In this document: in pieces, positions 50,226-57,908 of the stretch
How the letters are laid out: each line of letters begins with the position of its first letter
Position numbering within the stretch: position 1 is the stretch's first letter
Origin: Nonomuraea soli
Lineage (GTDB): Bacteria > Actinomycetota > Actinomycetes > Streptosporangiales > Streptosporangiaceae
Assembly: GCF_013761175.1 (NCBI RefSeq)
Contig: NZ_JACDUR010000014.1
Location: 57,826-121,825 of the forward strand
Direction of reading: 5' to 3'
Length of the DNA stretch: 64,000 nucleotides
Notes under the pieces: generated by a model
Seen by the model: the letters and a program-made list of their open reading frames with translations, nothing else
The model's database searches: none
What the model was told of the DNA's origin: nothing
Made by a program: the position numbers and the translations under genes

Positions 50226-51049
50226 GAAAGCTCGGCGTCAACACCTGGGTCTGGGTCTCGCCCCTCACGGACGACGACCTGGCACGGCTGGCGCCGCAGA
50301 TCGCGGGATGGGGATTCGACGTCATCGAGCTGCCCGTCGAGCAGCCCGGCGACTGGGACCCCGTCCGTGCCAGGGACCTCCTGGACGAGCACGGGCTCGC
50401 GGCCTCGGTGGTGCTGGTCATGCCGCCGGGCCGCGAGCTGGTCGCGGCGGACACGGTGGCCGAGACGCAGGACTACCTGCGGCACTGCGTGGACGTGGCC
50501 GCGACGGTGGGATCGCCGGTCATCGGGGGACCGGCCTACACCTCCGTCGGCCGTACCTGGCGCATGTCGGCGCAAGAGCGCTTGCGCGCCTACGCGGAGC
50601 TGCGCGAAAACCTCAAGCCCGTGCTCGCCCACGCGGCAGAGCACGGGGTACGGCTGGCCGTCGAGCCGCTCAACCGCTACGAGACGAGCCTGATCAACAC
50701 CGTGGAGCAGGCGCTGGAGGCGCTTCCCGAGGAGGCCGGGCTGACGCTCGACACCTACCACCTCAACATCGAGGAGAAGGATCCCGCGGCAGCCGTACGG
50801 CTGGCCGCGGACCGGATCGCACACGTTCAGGTGTGCGGGACCGACCGGGGCGCACCCGGCCAGGACCGCTTCGCCTGGCCGGACTTCACCGCCGCGCTCG
50901 ACGCCGCCGGCTATCGGGGGCCGCTGGTCATCGAGTCGTTCACCGCCCACAACCAGACGATCGCCACCGCGGCCTCCATCTGGCGGCCGCTCGCGCCCAG
51001 TCAGGATGCGCTGGCGGTGGAGGGACTCGCCTTCCTTCGCACGCTGTGA
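50222..51049 (+). CDS. sugar phosphate isomerase/epimerase, D-tagatose 3-epimerase-like
   Basis: The ATG at 50222 overlaps the binding-protein stop. The 275-residue TIM barrel (AP endonuclease 2 family) opens with KLGVNTWVWVSPLTDDDL, then GWGFDVIELPVEQ. The metal-binding and catalytic motifs of ketose 3-epimerases are visible: GVRLAVEPLNRYET (Glu), LTLDTYHLNIEEKD (Asp and His), HVQVCGTDRGAPGQD (His) and PLVIESFTAHN (Glu). It should interconvert a ketose and its C3 epimer, or be a related rare-sugar isomerase, after uptake by the transporter. It is the last gene of the operon. Confidence 0.9.
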   Translation: MRKLGVNTWVWVSPLTDDDLARLAPQIAGWGFDVIELPVEQPGDWDPVRARDLLDEHGLAASVVLVMPPGRELVAADTVAETQDYLRHCVDVAATVGSPVIGGPAYTSVGRTWRMSAQERLRAYAELRENLKPVLAHAAEHGVRLAVEPLNRYETSLINTVEQALEALPEEAGLTLDTYHLNIEEKDPAAAVRLAADRIAHVQVCGTDRGAPGQDRFAWPDFTAALDAAGYRGPLVIESFTAHNQTIATAASIWRPLAPSQDALAVEGLAFLRTL

Positions 51050-51093
51050 ACCGGGTGGTGGCGTGGTCGCCGCCCCAGATGACCACCCCGGCG

Positions 51094-51111
51094 GCCCCGG
51101 CCTGCCGGGGC
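51094..51111 (+). terminator. terminator-like hairpin after the sugar operon
   Basis: GCCCCGGC-CT-GCCGGGGC forms an 8-bp perfect stem 45 bases after the epimerase stop. The loop is very short and there is no U-tract. The rest of the gap up to the ArsR promoter holds no gene I can support. Confidence 0.45.
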
Positions 51112-51307
51112 GGGTCCCGGTAGGTAGACGCTGACGATGACGCTAGACCGAGGGGCGGGCCCGGCACTCCAGCTCGCACCGGTCGAGGATGCCGGAGGAT
51201 GACGCGCTCCTGCGGCTGCTCGCGCGAACGGCTGCCGGTCACCGAACAATCGCCGCCGTCGCGCCGCCTCTGCCAGCTGACGGGCTGCCTCAGCTCTGTA
51301 CATGTTC

Positions 51308-51336
51308 TTGCGCGTATATACAGCGCCATGTATATT
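51308..51336 (+). promoter_or_regulatory. ArsR promoter with embedded operator
   Basis: TTGCGC, a 17-bp spacer and TATATT place the start of transcription near 51343. Between and over the -10 lies ATATACA-N6-TGTATAT (51316-51335), a near-perfect palindrome of the ArsR type. Repressor binding would occlude RNA polymerase. Confidence 0.6.
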
Positions 51337-51342
51337 CGATGT

Positions 51343-51684
51343 GTGGTCAACAGCGTGCAACTGCGAATGACGGCGATCTCGGAGCCCAACCGGTTCCGGA
51401 TCGTCGAGTTGCTCAGGGAGGGCCCGCACTCGGTGGGTGACATCGTCGAGGCGCTGGGCCTGGGCCAGCCGCAGGTGTCCCGGCATCTGCGGCTGCTGTC
51501 CGAGGCGGGCGTCGTCGAGGTCACCAAGCGGGCCCAGCAGCGCATCTATCGGCTGCACCCGGGCGCGATGCGTGAGCTGAGCGACTGGGTCCAGGGATTC
51601 GCCGTCCTGTGGTCGGAGCGCATGGATCGCCTCGGCACTTTTCTTGACGACACCGACGACACCGACGATCGACGAGGAGCTTGA
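51343..51684 (+). CDS. ArsR-family transcriptional regulator
   Basis: This 113-residue winged-helix protein (SEPNRFRIVELLREG, SVGDIVEALGLGQPQVSRHL, RLLSEAGVVEVTKRAQQRIY) is of the metal-free ArsR type that commonly precedes SRPBCC genes. No metal-binding Cys pair is seen. The start is a problem. GTG 51343 coincides with the expected transcription start and has no ribosome-binding site, so the mRNA may be leaderless; ATG 51367 and ATG 51328 are alternatives, the latter lying inside the operator. The stop is two bases before the next ATG, so the genes are co-transcribed. Confidence 0.85.
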   Translation: MVNSVQLRMTAISEPNRFRIVELLREGPHSVGDIVEALGLGQPQVSRHLRLLSEAGVVEVTKRAQQRIYRLHPGAMRELSDWVQGFAVLWSERMDRLGTFLDDTDDTDDRRGA

Positions 51685-51686
51685 AG

Positions 51687-53018
51687 ATGTCCCCAGACGC
51701 CGCCGACGGGATCGTGGTCGACAGGTCGGCCAACACCCTCCGCATCAGCCGCACGTACGCGGCCGGGGTCGAGCGGGTGTGGTGGGCCTGGACCGACGCC
51801 GAGGCGATCACTCGATGGTGGGGGCCGCAAGGGTGGACCGCGACCGTGCACGAAATGGACGTGCGGCCGGGAGGACGCTGGCGCTTCGAGATCGCGCCGA
51901 TGGACGGCTCGGCCGCGCCGGTGCGCACCATCGCCACCTACACCACCGTCGTCGATCGTCGCGAGCTCGCCTACGACGACGTGTTCGCCGACGCGGCCTG
52001 GCAGCCCGACGGCACGGACGCCTTCCCGACCTCGGTCACCTTCACCACCGCCGGCGACGGCTGCCTCGTCTCCGTCGCCGCGAGCTTTCCCGACAGCAAG
52101 GCCCTGCAGCGGGCCGTCGACCTTCAGATGGCCGACGGCTACGCCGAAGCCCTCGACCGGCTCGGCGGGCTGCTGGACGGCCCCTCCAACCATGAAGGAG
52201 AAACGATCATGTCTGAGCTTTCCACCGTCACCTCCGCCGACGGCACCACGATCGCCTACGAGAAGAGTGGGTCAGGCCCGGCCATCATCGTGGTCAGCAA
52301 CGTCGCCGAGGACCACACCGGCGTCGCGGGCGTGGCCGCGGCGCTGTCGAAGGACTTCACCGTGATCAGCTTCGATCGGCGCGGTCGCGGGGCCAGCGGT
52401 GATCCGCAACCCTACGATCCGGCGCGCGAGATCGACGACATCGCCGCGCTCATCGAGGTCGCGGGCGGATCCGCGGCGCTGACCAGCGGATCCGGAGGGT
52501 GCGGGCTGACCCTGGACGCGGCGAGCGCGCTAGGGGAGAAGGTCACCGGGCTCTATCTGTACGAGCCGGCGTTCATCGTCGACGACTCCAGGCCGCCGGC
52601 GCCCGCCGGCTACGTCGAACACCAGCGAGCCCTGGTCGCGGCCGGAAAACGCAGCGAAGCGGTCGAATACTTCATGACCGAGATGATCGGGGTCCCGGCC
52701 GAGTACATCCCGGCGATGAAGCAGGACCCCTCCTGGGATGCCATGGCCGCGTACGCCCACACCTACGCCTACGACGGTCAGATCATGCGAGGTCTGCAGG
52801 ACGGCAAGCCGCTGCCCGCCGACCGCTGGTCGATCAAGGCGCCGATCGCGGTGGCCGTCGGCGGCGACAGCGAGGACTTCATGCGCGCCGGGGCCGAGGC
52901 GCTGGCCGCGATCCTGCCGAACGTCACCGTGCTGACGCTCGACGGCCAGGATCACTCCGCTTTCTGGATGGCTCCCGAGCCGGTCGCCGAGCAGGCGCGC
53001 GGGTTCCTGCTCGGCTGA
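51687..53018 (+). CDS. SRPBCC (AHSA1-like) protein fused in frame to an alpha/beta hydrolase
   Basis: The ATG at 51687 follows GAGGAG. Residues 1 to ~165 are an AHSA1/SRPBCC ligand-binding domain (VERVWWAWTDAEAITRWWGP, MDVRPGGRWRFE, then LQMADGYAEALDRLGGLLDG). From residue 175 a separate alpha/beta hydrolase begins: TSADGTTIAYEKSGSGPAII, VISFDRRGRGASGD, nucleophile region TSGSGGCGL and His in DGQDHSAFW. Between them an AAGGAG site and ATG at 52209 still stand where the second gene should start. The first gene's stop has evidently been lost, giving one 443-residue frame. Both a fusion and a free hydrolase could be made. The ArsR regulator upstream controls both. Confidence 0.85.
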   Translation: MSPDAADGIVVDRSANTLRISRTYAAGVERVWWAWTDAEAITRWWGPQGWTATVHEMDVRPGGRWRFEIAPMDGSAAPVRTIATYTTVVDRRELAYDDVFADAAWQPDGTDAFPTSVTFTTAGDGCLVSVAASFPDSKALQRAVDLQMADGYAEALDRLGGLLDGPSNHEGETIMSELSTVTSADGTTIAYEKSGSGPAIIVVSNVAEDHTGVAGVAAALSKDFTVISFDRRGRGASGDPQPYDPAREIDDIAALIEVAGGSAALTSGSGGCGLTLDAASALGEKVTGLYLYEPAFIVDDSRPPAPAGYVEHQRALVAAGKRSEAVEYFMTEMIGVPAEYIPAMKQDPSWDAMAAYAHTYAYDGQIMRGLQDGKPLPADRWSIKAPIAVAVGGDSEDFMRAGAEALAAILPNVTVLTLDGQDHSAFWMAPEPVAEQARGFLLG

Positions 53019-53035
53019 CGATGACAGGCAGCGGT

Positions 53036-53078
53036 GCGGGCCGGCGGGAGCTCCGTGACAGAGTTCACGCCGGCCCGC
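53036..53078. terminator. strong stem-loop between convergent genes
   Basis: GCGGGCCGGCG and its exact complement CGCCGGCCCGC enclose a 21-base loop just after the fused SRPBCC-hydrolase gene. It can terminate that operon and perhaps also transcripts of the convergent cellulase gene. Confidence 0.65.
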
Positions 53079-53200
53079 CGTACGGCTGAGCCGGGTGGAG
53101 GGCCGATCCGGTGCTCTCGGGGCTCGGTGGCCGCGGCGCCCGCCACGGTCCGTGACGAGGTCCCGGGTCCTGGATCATGCCCTCCGGCCGCTCACGGGGG

Positions 53201-54691
53201 TCAGAAGTCGTCCGCGGTCCTGACCCGGTCGCGGATCCAGATTCCGGCCTCCTTCAACGGCGCCGTTCCGGTCCACGGTCCGCCCGCGTTGCAGGTGCCG
53301 GTCTTGAAGACGGCGCCGGAGCGGTTGTCGTCGGAGAAGTTCCAGTTCACCCAGCTGATCTTCTTCTGGGCCATCAGGTTGAGGTAGGCCTGCGACTGGG
53401 TGAAGTCGTTGGCGCCCTCGCCGGCGGCGTTCTGGGTGCCGAACTCGGTGACGAACATCGGGATGCGGTCGGCGGCCCTGGAGAGGGTGTTGAGATAGGT
53501 GGAGCCGTGCGAGGCGGCGTAGAAGTGGAAGGTGTACATCACGTTCGTGCCGCTGACCGGGTTGTTGACGACCTCGGTCTCGCTGCCGCCTTCTGAGACG
53601 CCGAGCGAGGACCAGGCGCGGGTGCCGACGAGGATGATGTTGTCGGGGTCCTGGGCGCGGATGACCGGAATGAGCTGGTTGGCGTAGCTGCGGATGGTCG
53701 ACCAGCTGACGCCGCTGGGCTCGTTGGCGATCTCGTAGAGCACGTTGGGCTTGGTGCCGTGCCGCTGGGCGATCTCGGTGAAGAAGGTCTTGGCTCGCGA
53801 CAGGTTGTAGTTCGGGTCGCCCGGGGTGAGCATGTGCCAGTCGACGATGACATACAGGCCGCGTGCCACGGCCTTGTCGATCAGGTTGTGCATGCGGTCG
53901 GTGAACAGGCGGGGGTTGGTCTCGTAGCCGCCCTCCTGGATGTACATCGACAGGCGGACGACGTCGGCCTTCCAGTCATTGGCCAGGGCGTTGAGCGAGC
54001 CGTCGGTGACGCACTGCGGGTACCACTGCAGGCCGTGCGTGCTCATGCCCCGCAGCTGGATCTGCTTGCCGTTCTTGTTGCACAGCCGTACCCCGCAGAC
54101 CCGCAGTTGGCCGTTGGCCTGGACGGGGGTGCCGGTGGGCGTGGTGCCTCCGGAGGAGGTGGTCGCTGTTACGGCGGCGCTGGCCGCCGACAGGTTGCCC
54201 GCGGCGTCACGGGCCCGGACGGTGTAGGTGTAACTCGTGCTCGCGCTCAGCCCCGAGTCGGTGTGGGTGGTGCCGGACACCGTCGTCACCAGTGAGGTGC
54301 CGCGGTAGACGTTGTAGCCAGTCACCCCGACGTTGTCGGTGGCGGCGTTCCAGGCCAGCGAGACGCTGCTGGAGGTGGTGGCGGTCGCCCGCAGGCTGCC
54401 GGGGACGCTCGGTGCGGTCGTGTCGCCGCCCCCTCCGCCCCCGCTTCCGACGGCCTTCCACAGGGCGGGGACGGCTGACGGCTCCCAGCCGGCCAGCGCG
54501 GTGTGCGCCTGCAGGCACTCGTAGTCGATCCCGCCGTAGGTGACTCGTGCGCCGACGGCGTAGTAGGTCCCGGCGCTCCAGGCCGGGTAGGCCACCACCG
54601 AGTGCTGTACGGCTTGCGCGAATGCGGGCGTCGGCGCTGTGCCGAGGGCGCATAACGCAGCGAGCGCGACGAGGGGGGTGATGCGGCGCAT
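53201..54691 (-). CDS. secreted GH5 endoglucanase with CBM5/12 and fibronectin III modules
   Basis: This 496-residue exported protein has a signal peptide (cleavage near AFA-QA at residue ~26). An N-terminal CBM5/12 module follows at about 35-80 (WSAGTYYAVGARVTYGGIDY, LQAHTALAGWEPSAVPALW), then a Gly linker, an FN3 module at about 92-180 and a GH5 catalytic domain at about 195-490. Catalytic residues are Glu in VLYEIANEPSG (acid/base) and Glu in MFVTEFGTQ (nucleophile); VIVDWHML and YTFHFYAA are also typical. It should cut beta-1,4-glucan outside the cell. It is divergent from the polysaccharide lyase, which has a sister CBM, and shares its operators. Confidence 0.93.
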   Translation of the reverse strand: MRRITPLVALAALCALGTAPTPAFAQAVQHSVVAYPAWSAGTYYAVGARVTYGGIDYECLQAHTALAGWEPSAVPALWKAVGSGGGGGGDTTAPSVPGSLRATATTSSSVSLAWNAATDNVGVTGYNVYRGTSLVTTVSGTTHTDSGLSASTSYTYTVRARDAAGNLSAASAAVTATTSSGGTTPTGTPVQANGQLRVCGVRLCNKNGKQIQLRGMSTHGLQWYPQCVTDGSLNALANDWKADVVRLSMYIQEGGYETNPRLFTDRMHNLIDKAVARGLYVIVDWHMLTPGDPNYNLSRAKTFFTEIAQRHGTKPNVLYEIANEPSGVSWSTIRSYANQLIPVIRAQDPDNIILVGTRAWSSLGVSEGGSETEVVNNPVSGTNVMYTFHFYAASHGSTYLNTLSRAADRIPMFVTEFGTQNAAGEGANDFTQSQAYLNLMAQKKISWVNWNFSDDNRSGAVFKTGTCNAGGPWTGTAPLKEAGIWIRDRVRTADDF

Positions 54692-54708
54692 CGCTCCTGC
54701 TCCAATCG

Positions 54709-54725
54709 TTAGTAAGCTTTCCTAA
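54709..54725. promoter_or_regulatory. operator copy 1, cellulase side
   Basis: TTAGTAAGCTTTCCTAA is an imperfect palindrome just upstream of the cellulase start. The same sequence recurs inverted at 54792-54807, so one regulator probably controls both divergent genes. Confidence 0.65.
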
Positions 54726-54791
54726 TTATGGAGGAGGATAGAGGCGAGGCTGCGGCCGCACAATAGTTGACGGAAGAAAAAATTAGATCGA

Positions 54792-54807
54792 TAGGAACCT
54801 TTACTAA
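54792..54807. promoter_or_regulatory. operator copy 2, lyase side
   Basis: TAGGAACCTTTACTAA is the inverse of copy 1 with a few changes; the outermost GTTAGTAA and TTACTAAC arms match perfectly. It lies about 55 bases before the lyase start codon. Confidence 0.65.
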
Positions 54808-54860
54808 CGAACTGGCGGCGTGCAGCATGGGAGGCCACCCCCCAACTCCTGGAGCCTTCC

Positions 54861-55874
54861 GTGACGAAATCCGGATTACTCGCCTGCGCCGCCGCGGTCC
54901 TCGCGGTGACGATGGCCGTGCCCGCCCAGGCCGCGCCCGTGTGGACGCTGCGCTGGAGCCCCACCCCCGCCGGCGTCGGTCTCGGCGCGTTCGAGACCCT
55001 CGAGGACGACCGCGCCGACTCGCACACCAGCTTCGGCCCGCACATCAAGGTGTCGGGCGACTCCTACCGCTTCGACATGCACATGGTCGACCGCGACACC
55101 TCCACCGACCGGCAGCGGCACGAGGTCACAGGCAACCGCACCTCCTCCACGTCCTACCTGCAGTGGAAGCTCGGCCAGACCTGGCGGGTCACCTACTCCA
55201 TGTACATCCCGAGTTCGCTCAAGGCCACCACGAGCTTCACCCACATCTTCCAGACCAAGCAGCCGGGCAGCGGCACCTCACCCATCACCGTCACCTCGCT
55301 GCGCCGCGTCAACGGCGTGCAGACCATCGAGCACAAGGTCATCGCGGGTGACGTCCTGGTCGGCCGGACCAACCTGGAGCCCCTGCACAACAAGTGGATC
55401 GACATCGAGTACGAGATCAAGATCGGCGACGGCACCGCGGGCTCGGTCCGCTGGGTGGTCAAGAGCGCGGGAAGCACCGTCGTGGACGCCACCAGGACCG
55501 GCGTGGACACGTTCCTGGCCGACCGGGTCAGACCCAAGTGGGGCATCTACCGCTCCCTCGGCGACACCTCCGGCTCGCTTCAGGACACCTACCTGCTGCT
55601 GCGCAACATGAAGGCCTACCAGCAGACCGGCACCACCACCACGCCCAGCCCGACGCCCACCCCCACCTCCACCCCTTCGCCGTCGTCCACTCCCACGCCA
55701 ACGCCCACACCCACACCCACGCAGACCGGCACCACCTCCTGGCAGCCCGGTACGGCCTACGCGGTCGGCGCCACCGTCACCTACAACGGCGTCACCTACC
55801 GCTGCCTCCAGGCGCACACGGCTCAGACCGGCTGGGAACCGCCCACCACTCCCGCGTTGTGGCAGCGCCTCTAG
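54861..55874 (+). CDS. secreted polysaccharide lyase (heparin lyase I-like fold) with C-terminal CBM5/12
   Basis: The GTG at 54861 follows GGAG. The 337-residue protein has a signal peptide (VLAVTMAVPAQA-AP) and a beta-jelly-roll domain of the Polysacc_lyase/heparin lyase I-like family. Supporting motifs are RFDMHMVDRDTSTDRQRHEV, SYLQWKLGQTWRVTYSMYIP and SFTHIFQTKQPG. A Thr/Pro-rich linker follows (about 260-290), then a CBM5/12 module (WQPGTAYAVGATVTYNGVTY, CLQAHTAQTGWEPPTTPALW). The substrate (an acidic or other polysaccharide) is not evident. It is divergent from the GH5 cellulase, and its CBM is closely similar to the cellulase's although placed at the other end. Confidence 0.8.
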   Translation: MTKSGLLACAAAVLAVTMAVPAQAAPVWTLRWSPTPAGVGLGAFETLEDDRADSHTSFGPHIKVSGDSYRFDMHMVDRDTSTDRQRHEVTGNRTSSTSYLQWKLGQTWRVTYSMYIPSSLKATTSFTHIFQTKQPGSGTSPITVTSLRRVNGVQTIEHKVIAGDVLVGRTNLEPLHNKWIDIEYEIKIGDGTAGSVRWVVKSAGSTVVDATRTGVDTFLADRVRPKWGIYRSLGDTSGSLQDTYLLLRNMKAYQQTGTTTTPSPTPTPTSTPSPSSTPTPTPTPTPTQTGTTSWQPGTAYAVGATVTYNGVTYRCLQAHTAQTGWEPPTTPALWQRL

Positions 55875-55890
55875 AGAGGGATCGGCGATC

Positions 55891-56475
55891 ATGCGACTAC
55901 TCATCCTCCCGGCCGCGGCGGCCCTGCTCGCGGCCTTACCGGCACCGGCCATGGCCGGACCCGTCGAGAGCGGATCCTGGACCTCCTACTCGCCCACCTA
56001 CACCGAGCAGGAACGCGGCTGTGGCGACATCAGCGGGCTGACCTTCAAGCTCACCTGCAGCGACGCCTCCGGCGACCAGCGCGCCGAACGCCGCTACGCC
56101 ACCTACTCCAGCGGCACCCGACAGTTCGAGGGCTACTTCCGCATCAGCAGCATGTCGGGCACCAGGATCAGCCTGAAGCAGACCTTCCAGACCACCGGGC
56201 CGTTCTTCATGCTCGCTGTGGAGAAGGGCGGGCGCCTGTACGCCGTGCACGGTGGCACCACCATCGCCACCGGCGCGACCGTAGGCACCACCGTCCGCGT
56301 CAACACCGTGCACGTGGTGGGCGGCGAGCACCGGACCTACATCAACGGCTCGCGCAAGCACACCGTGTCCAGCCCAAGCGGCAGCTTCTACGACAAGTTC
56401 GGCGCCTACCGGACCGCCAGCGGCCAGGGGCAGATCACCGTCCAGTGGAGCAACATCGGATTCTGGCGCAGATGA
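55891..56475 (+). CDS. secreted jelly-roll protein, possible polysaccharide lyase
   Basis: This 194-residue protein has a signal peptide (LLAALPAPAMA-GP) and a single beta-sandwich domain. Its motifs RAERRYATYSSGTRQFEGYF, SLKQTFQTTGPFFMLAV and FYDKFGAYRTASGQGQITVQ echo the RxE(L)R, Q-x-H and YFKxGxY positions of PL7/PL20-type lyases, but the catalytic His of QIH is not obvious. It may therefore be a lectin-like binder rather than an enzyme. One disulfide is possible (Cys in RGCGDIS with KLTCSD). It lies 16 bases after the lyase and overlaps the next gene, so all three are one operon. Confidence 0.6.
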   Translation: MRLLILPAAAALLAALPAPAMAGPVESGSWTSYSPTYTEQERGCGDISGLTFKLTCSDASGDQRAERRYATYSSGTRQFEGYFRISSMSGTRISLKQTFQTTGPFFMLAVEKGGRLYAVHGGTTIATGATVGTTVRVNTVHVVGGEHRTYINGSRKHTVSSPSGSFYDKFGAYRTASGQGQITVQWSNIGFWRR

Positions 56476-57275
56476 TGAGAACCCGGCTCCTGGTGATCTG
56501 CGTGCTGGCGCTGGCGGGCTGCTCCGCCGTACCGGAGATCACCGGGACGCCGCGGCTCCAGGCCCGGCTGGCCGGCCCCACCGACATCACGCTCACCTGG
56601 CAGGCCGGCGACACCGGCCACGTGGTGGAGTTCGCCACCGACCCCGCGGGGCCATGGACGATTCTGGCGTTCGCGCCGCCGGGGCAGACCTCGTACGAGC
56701 ACCAAGAGCTGATCCCGCACACCCGCTTCCACTACCGGCTCCGGCCGTACGGCGGGCCCACGTCGAACGCGGTCGAAGTCAGCCTGCCGCCCGGCGAGCT
56801 GGACCCCGGCGCCGACCACGCCTGGGCGGACCCGCAGGTGATCCGCACCGGCCCGGTCACCACCGGCCCCCGTGGCACGCCCGGCGGGCTGCGCGCCACG
56901 ATCGTGCACGCCAACGGGATCCGGTTCACCTGGACCGACCACGCCTCCGACGAGGAGGGCTACCTGCTGGAGAGCGGCGAGCGGGTGCTGGCGCTCCTGG
57001 ACCCGGACGTGAACGCCTTCGGCATCGTCACACTGCCCGAGGAGAAGCGCGCGAGCTACCGGGTGCGCGCGCTCTACTACGGTCCGCCGTCCAACCTGGC
57101 CACCCAGACGACGGGAGCCGACCCATCATCCGCGCGGGGCTCTGCCCAAGACCTTGGCGATCTCCTCGGCGAGAACAGGATGCCGGCTGCAAGCATCAGA
57201 GCAGAACCGGTCACCACGCAGATGAACCGATCAGTCATGGGATCTCAAACAGGTTCTGAGGGCCGGGCTCTATGA
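56472..57275 (+). CDS. lipoprotein with fibronectin III-like domains
   Basis: The ATG at 56472 overlaps the previous stop. The 267-residue protein has a lipoprotein signal (LLVICVLALAGC, lipobox Cys near residue 18) and two FN3-like beta-sandwiches: DITLTWQAGDTGHVVEFATD with HTRFHYRLRPYGGPTSNAVE, and GIRFTWTDHASDEEGYLLES with ASYRVRALYYGPPSNLATQT. It is probably anchored on the outer face of the membrane and may help to display or bind polysaccharide. The last ~50 residues (from about base 57120) are low-complexity and unlike FN3, which suggests that the original stop has been lost and the frame runs on into other sequence. Confidence 0.7.
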   Translation: MMRTRLLVICVLALAGCSAVPEITGTPRLQARLAGPTDITLTWQAGDTGHVVEFATDPAGPWTILAFAPPGQTSYEHQELIPHTRFHYRLRPYGGPTSNAVEVSLPPGELDPGADHAWADPQVIRTGPVTTGPRGTPGGLRATIVHANGIRFTWTDHASDEEGYLLESGERVLALLDPDVNAFGIVTLPEEKRASYRVRALYYGPPSNLATQTTGADPSSARGSAQDLGDLLGENRMPAASIRAEPVTTQMNRSVMGSQTGSEGRAL

Positions 57276-57319
57276 TCGGGTTCGTCCTGATCGTAGAGCT
57301 CGGAGAAGATGTCGATCTC

Positions 57320-57715
57320 ATGCGCCGCGCCATGATCCTTCTGGGTGGTGTTGCCCTCGCCGTCGGCGCATTCACCCTCTTCTACCGGGGGCCGGGACAA
57401 CCGTTCATCCGCGGTTACGTGAGTGATGTCGGTGCCACCATGCTGGTCTACGCGGTCCTGGGGCTGCTGTGGCGCACCACCGCCGCCCGCCGTGCCCTGG
57501 CCACGGCTGCGATCGCCGCCGCCGTCGAGTTGTACCAAATAGTCGGCATGACGCCGCCGGGCTTCGGCGGCGTCCTGGTCGGCGCGTTCCCCGACCCATG
57601 GGACCTGGTCGCCTATGCGGTCGGGGTGTGCGTGGCCCTGGCCTGGGAACGCCGATCGGTCCGAACCGGAGATCAGTCCGGCGGACTCTCGGATGCCATT
57701 CCACCGGCCCGCTGA
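57320..57715 (+). CDS. DUF2809 membrane protein
   Basis: This short membrane protein has three to four hydrophobic helices. The DUF2809 signature is YRGPGQPFIRGYVSDVGATM followed by LVYAVLGLLWR; later DPWDLVAYAVGVCVALAWE is also typical. I take the ATG at 57320 (131 residues), with GGAGAAG upstream; an ATG at 57272 in the same frame, overlapping the lipoprotein stop, is possible and would add 16 residues. The function of the family is unknown. It is convergent with the SpoIIE-type gene. Confidence 0.75.
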   Translation: MRRAMILLGGVALAVGAFTLFYRGPGQPFIRGYVSDVGATMLVYAVLGLLWRTTAARRALATAAIAAAVELYQIVGMTPPGFGGVLVGAFPDPWDLVAYAVGVCVALAWERRSVRTGDQSGGLSDAIPPAR

Positions 57716-57908
57716 CGGGACGGAGGTCCCCACAGCAGTGAGGTCGTCGGGGGTTGCGAGGCACGATAGGGCCTGAGAACAAGCACCACGCCCCTCCGCT
57801 CCCGAAACAGACCCTAGCCCCAAAGTGTGACGGGCTGGCCACGACCAACGAGACATGAGGATGTGTCCGCACGGTCCCTTTGACCTGTAACGAGGCGGCC
57901 TGCGAGTT

